This document shows positions 5,816 to 8,481 of a stretch of DNA of 8,481 nucleotides, piece after piece. Source of the stretch: an uncultured Clostridia bacterium. GTDB taxonomy: Bacteria > Bacillota > Clostridia > Lachnospirales > CAMVHY01. The notes under the pieces were generated by a model that was given only the letters and a program-made list of their open reading frames with translations, was not told the DNA's origin and did no database searches. The translations under genes and the position numbers were made by a program. Every line of letters starts with the position of its first letter. Within the stretch, counting starts at the first letter, position 1. Location: contig CAMKTI010000071.1 in assembly GCA_946415665.1 (NCBI GenBank), forward strand, positions 1 through 8,481, written 5' to 3'.

Positions 5816-6637
5816 CTATTTTAAAATTTTATGGACAAAAATCTTCGGTGGATAATTAAAATTTAAAACTTCATTGGCTATTATGCGAAATTTTTTAACA
5901 TCACCGCTTGTATAAAAAATAATTTTCGGCTTTTCCTCGGCATTTAAAATTTTATTTTTTGACAAATATTCTTTCGTATGTAAAGCAAGAAATTCTGCCG
6001 GATCAACAATTTTTACCGATGGCAAAATTTTTTTGATTCGATTTTTAAGTAACGGAAAATGTGTGCAACCCAAAATCAACGAATTTATTTTTTTAGATTT
6101 AAACTCTTCCAGCTCATTATTTAAAACATCAAACGAAATTTTTGCGTCAAACAAATTTTTTTCTGCCAAGTCAACAAAATCCCCGCAAGCCTTTGCATAA
6201 AAATTAATTTGCGGATCTTTAGCATAAAAATATTTTTGATACAAATTACTTTTTACTGTTGCTTCGGTTGCAAGCAAAACTATATTTTTATCTTTAATTT
6301 TATTTTTTTTCACAGACAAAAATCCGGCTTCGACACCGGATTTTATTATTTCCATGATTTTTATTTTATGACCAAAAATTTTATTTAACTCACAAAAACA
6401 AGTTGCACTGACTGTATTACAGGCAATCACAATTATTTTTATATCTTGCTCAAGCAAAAAATTTATTATCCTAACACTCAAATCAAAAATTTTTTTTTTC
6501 GGCTTATTGCCATATGGATTATTAAAATTATCACCGTAATAAATAATATTTTCGTTTGGCAAAATCTTTTTTATCTGTTTTAAAACAGTTAAACCGCCAA
6601 TGCCTGAATCAAAAATCCCTATTGCTCGATTTTCCAT
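5816..6637 (-). CDS. murI: Glutamate racemase
   Basis: Cytoplasmic cofactor-independent racemase that converts L-glutamate to D-glutamate, the second residue of the peptidoglycan stem peptide. The protein is 273 aa, normal for the family. FDSGIGGLTVL (9-19) holds the conserved Asp10-Ser11, YYGDNFNNPYG (33-43) is the typical substrate loop, and the two catalytic Cys are seen in ACNTVSA (Cys73) and GCTHFPLL (Cys191, followed by His193). Its ATG lies inside the end of ddl, a 19-base overlap. No good Shine-Dalgarno sequence precedes it, so translation is probably coupled to ddl. With ddl it forms a cell-wall precursor pair. The final sequence HKILK is short and basic; nothing suggests truncation. 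Confidence 0.97.
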   Translation of the reverse strand: MENRAIGIFDSGIGGLTVLKQIKKILPNENIIYYGDNFNNPYGNKPKKKIFDLSVRIINFLLEQDIKIIVIACNTVSATCFCELNKIFGHKIKIMEIIKSGVEAGFLSVKKNKIKDKNIVLLATEATVKSNLYQKYFYAKDPQINFYAKACGDFVDLAEKNLFDAKISFDVLNNELEEFKSKKINSLILGCTHFPLLKNRIKKILPSVKIVDPAEFLALHTKEYLSKNKILNAEEKPKIIFYTSGDVKKFRIIANEVLNFNYPPKIFVHKILK

Positions 6638-7725
6638 ATCTTTTGCTCGCGCCCCAAACCTTTTTTTAATCCCAAATCAATTAATTTGTCCAATAAAACT
6701 CCGATACTAATCCCTTCTGCTTCCCATAATTTTGGATACATACTTATCGAAGTAAAACCGGGCATCGTATTTATTTCGTTAAAAAACACTTCATTGGTTC
6801 CGTCTTCAACAAAAAAATCAATTCTAGCAAGTCCAGAACCATCAACAGCTTGAAAAATTTTGCTCGAATAATCTCTTATCGTATTAATAGCTTTTTTTGT
6901 CAAATCAGCTGGAATAACTGTGTAAGAGCTTTTGTCCATATATTTTGCATCATAATCATAAAATTCATGCTCGCACTTTATTTCGCCAACACCTGACACA
7001 TTTATTTCGCCACTAAAAGAATCGCCTAAAACCGCACATTCAAATTCTCTTCCGCAAATCGCTTTCTCCACCATAATTTTTTTATCATGATGCAAAGCTA
7101 AATCGATTGCTTCCAGCAATTCTTTTTTATCGTGAACTTTTTTTATTCCAATCGATGAACCGCCGTTACACGGTTTTATAAAACACGGATAATCTATCTC
7201 TTTTTTTATTAATCTTACTATTTTATCAGGCTCTTTTTTAAAATCATTTGCTTTAAACGACAAATATTCTGTTTGATTTAATCCGACGTTTTTTGCAACC
7301 AATCGCATAAAACTTTTATCCATCGAAATTGCCGAAGACAAAACTCCGCAACCAACATAAGGAATTCCTGAAAATTCAAACAATCCCTGAATTGTCCCAT
7401 CTTCACCATTTAAACCATGCAAAACTGGAAAGACAATATCAATAGAAATTAATTTTGCTTTATCACGCACAAGCCGCAAAAGTCCTTTTTGTGTTTGATT
7501 AACACTTAAAGAAACATCGACACCAATTTTTTCCCACTTAAAATCTTTTAAATCGTCTTTGTAATTGTCATACATAATCCAAGAACCTTCCTTGTTTATG
7601 TAAATCGGAATAACAGTGTATTTTTCTTGCGACAAATTTGAAATAATTGTATTGGCAGAAGCTCGTGAAACTAAATGCTCACTCGAAATCCCGCCGTAAA
7701 TTACAGCAACATTTAATTTTTTCAT
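6619..7725 (-). CDS. ddl: D-alanine–D-alanine ligase
   Basis: ATP-grasp ligase that joins two D-Ala to make the terminal dipeptide of the peptidoglycan stem peptide, in the cytoplasm. The protein is 368 aa and complete. Visible motifs: IYGGISSEH (9-17) with the catalytic Glu16, HGLNGEDG (103-110), CGVLSSAISMDK (126-137), the ATP-binding glycine loop NGGSSIG (187-193), FYDYDAKY (255-262) with the loop Tyr that fits D-Ala rather than D-lactate specificity, RIDFF (301-305) and the magnesium-binding FNEINTMPGFT (315-325). The common HEVS reads HLVS here, a change next to, not at, the catalytic Glu. The start is supported by GGAGGG (7732-7737) six bases before the ATG. The long form, and motifs such as the CGVLSSA segment, recall Bacillota enzymes. 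First gene of the leftward set. Confidence 0.98.
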   Translation of the reverse strand: MKKLNVAVIYGGISSEHLVSRASANTIISNLSQEKYTVIPIYINKEGSWIMYDNYKDDLKDFKWEKIGVDVSLSVNQTQKGLLRLVRDKAKLISIDIVFPVLHGLNGEDGTIQGLFEFSGIPYVGCGVLSSAISMDKSFMRLVAKNVGLNQTEYLSFKANDFKKEPDKIVRLIKKEIDYPCFIKPCNGGSSIGIKKVHDKKELLEAIDLALHHDKKIMVEKAICGREFECAVLGDSFSGEINVSGVGEIKCEHEFYDYDAKYMDKSSYTVIPADLTKKAINTIRDYSSKIFQAVDGSGLARIDFFVEDGTNEVFFNEINTMPGFTSISMYPKLWEAEGISIGVLLDKLIDLGLKKGLGREQKIWKIEQ

Positions 7726-7731
7726 AACAAA

Positions 7732-7737
7732 CCCTCC
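7732..7737 (-). promoter_or_regulatory. ddl ribosome binding site
   Basis: GGAGGG on the minus strand, six bases before the ATG at 7725. It confirms the chosen start. Confidence 0.85.
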
Positions 7738-7749
7738 GGATTTTTTTCG

Positions 7750-7755
7750 ATTATA
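7750..7755 (-). promoter_or_regulatory. ddl promoter P2, extended -10
   Basis: On the minus strand TATAAT is preceded by TGT, forming an extended -10 element (TGnTATAAT). No -35 box lies at a suitable distance. Transcription would start near 7743, only a few bases before the ribosome binding site. Confidence 0.45.
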
Positions 7756-7773
7756 ACATACTCATTCAAAAAT

Positions 7774-7803
7774 ATTATATTCGAGCAATTTTATTTTTAT
7801 CAA
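7774..7803 (-). promoter_or_regulatory. ddl-murI-GNAT promoter P1
   Basis: On the minus strand TTGATA (7798-7803, five of six for the -35 box) and a perfect TATAAT (7774-7779) stand 18 bases apart. Transcription would begin near 7767. This is the better of two candidate promoters for the leftward gene set. Confidence 0.65.
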
Positions 7804-7837
7804 GCTTTTTGTGATTAAAATCATCATTTCCGATATT

Positions 7838-7911
7838 AGAGAACGTCTACACAAAATAAAAATAAAAGACAGTAAAAAAAGAATTTGGTAAAATGACTAA
7901 AAGAAAATAAG
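7838..7911 (-). mobile_element. Putative remnant of a second IS5-type 3' end
   Basis: This AT-rich stretch resembles the terminal end of the neighbouring IS remnant: ACGTCTACACAAAA followed by AATAAAAGA and GGTAAAA parallels AGCGTTCACATAAAA, AATAAAAGA and GGTAAAA at about 7956-8006. On the minus strand it would read FTKFFFYCLLFLFCV, against FTISLAFIFYLLFM at the end of the transposase. It may be the trimmed end of an older copy into or beside which the second inserted. AT-richness inflates such matches. No other gene is seen in 7804-7961. Confidence 0.4.
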
Positions 7912-7961
7912 GGAAGCAGAAAAAAATAAAAAAGAGAACATATCATAGATTTAGGTAGCGT

Positions 7962-8481
7962 TCACATAAAAAGCAAATAAAAGATAAAAGCAAGGGAAAT
8001 GGTAAAAATAAAAATAGAATCAAGATTATCATAACGAGTAAAAACTTTTCTAAAACGTTTTAATCTCAGGAAATATCGCTCGATATTATTGCGTTGTTTA
8101 TAAAGTTGTTTATCATAACTCCTATGAACCTTGGCTAAAGCCAAATTTTTATTATCTTCGTAAACTCCGCCCGTCAGGAGACAAGTATTATTTTTGAAAT
8201 ATATGGATTCAATGAACTTTTTTCCTTCAGTGGCATTGTGAGAATTGTCAGGAGACAAACGAAAAATCACTGGACACAACGATGTACAACATAGGTGCAA
8301 CTTCGTTGCAGACCTCCTTTCGAACGTCCGATGCTTTGTTCCTGATTATTTTTATTCTTGTTTGCATCTGGACTCACCTTTATGCTCGTGCTGTCAATAA
8401 AGAACATATCATACTTTTCATTAAGCAGTTTTTGCTTTTTCGTAGCTTCTAAAATCAAGGTTTTAAAGAAAAAAAGCAATA
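7962..8481 (-). pseudogene. Degenerate IS5-family transposase, cut by the window edge
   Basis: C-terminal two thirds of a DDE transposase in two frames. The upstream frame has FFIDSTSIKVSPDA, with the first catalytic Asp at 8393-8395, and QSIGRSKGG. At about 8312-8317 the frame is lost; adding one base would continue it as SATKLHLCC...IFRLSPDNSHNA, the expected next block. The second catalytic Asp is gone: LLTGGVYEDN stands where LLxDRAYE is usual, with Gly at 8169-8171. About a dozen residues (the PVVPPxxNR block) are missing between LALAKVH and RSYDKQLYKQRNNIERYF, where the final Glu is kept. The frame ends LLFM and TGA inside what looks like the IS end. Its subgroup appears different from the remnant at 4322-4852. 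The N-terminus lies beyond the window. Confidence 0.87.

Noticed and set aside
1..8481. CRISPR array, toxin-antitoxin pair, phage or other defence genes
   Set aside because: No regularly spaced repeats and no gene with matching motifs were found; the accessory content is limited to IS remnants, the GNAT duplicate and one unknown membrane protein.

Overview
The window looks like a chromosomal segment of an AT-rich bacterium that still makes peptidoglycan. The D-Ala–D-Ala ligase and the compact leucyl-tRNA synthetase resemble Bacillota-type enzymes, but lineage cannot be fixed from this alone. The genetic code is standard: none of the intact genes has an internal TGA, and Trp is encoded by TGG. 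Decayed insertion sequences, a broken gene duplicate and a tRNA with several non-canonical positions suggest a genome undergoing erosion, as in host-associated or reduced lineages (inference).

Layout, left to right: a terminator hairpin and AT-rich spacer (1-331) carry the leuS promoter. leuS (332-2689, +) is intact. A hairpin terminator at about 2753-2791 lies between leuS and a convergent gene, 2813-4057 (-), which encodes an unrecognised 414-aa protein with two tandem, possibly beta-grasp, domains and a C-terminal transmembrane hairpin. It has its own near-consensus promoter. From about 4124 to 5113 lies a wreck: a second, partial copy of the GNAT acetyltransferase gene found further right, split in two by a degenerate IS5-type element (transposase remnant 4322-4852). 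Next comes a tRNA-Lys(CUU) gene (5152-5224) with its own promoter but four unusual bases.

The right half holds a leftward gene set, ddl (7725-6619), murI (6637-5816) and a GNAT acetyltransferase (5767-5309), probably one transcript. murI supplies D-glutamate and ddl supplies D-alanyl-D-alanine, two D-amino-acid inputs to the peptidoglycan stem peptide. ddl and murI overlap by 19 bases. Upstream of ddl are two candidate promoters, then remnants of IS5-type elements to the end of the window: a short putative IS end and a longer transposase pseudogene (7962-8481, running off the edge) with a frameshift and a lost catalytic aspartate.

The most interesting points are the undescribed tandem-domain membrane protein, the IS-split GNAT duplicate that forms direct repeats around the tRNA gene, and the aberrant tRNA-Lys itself.
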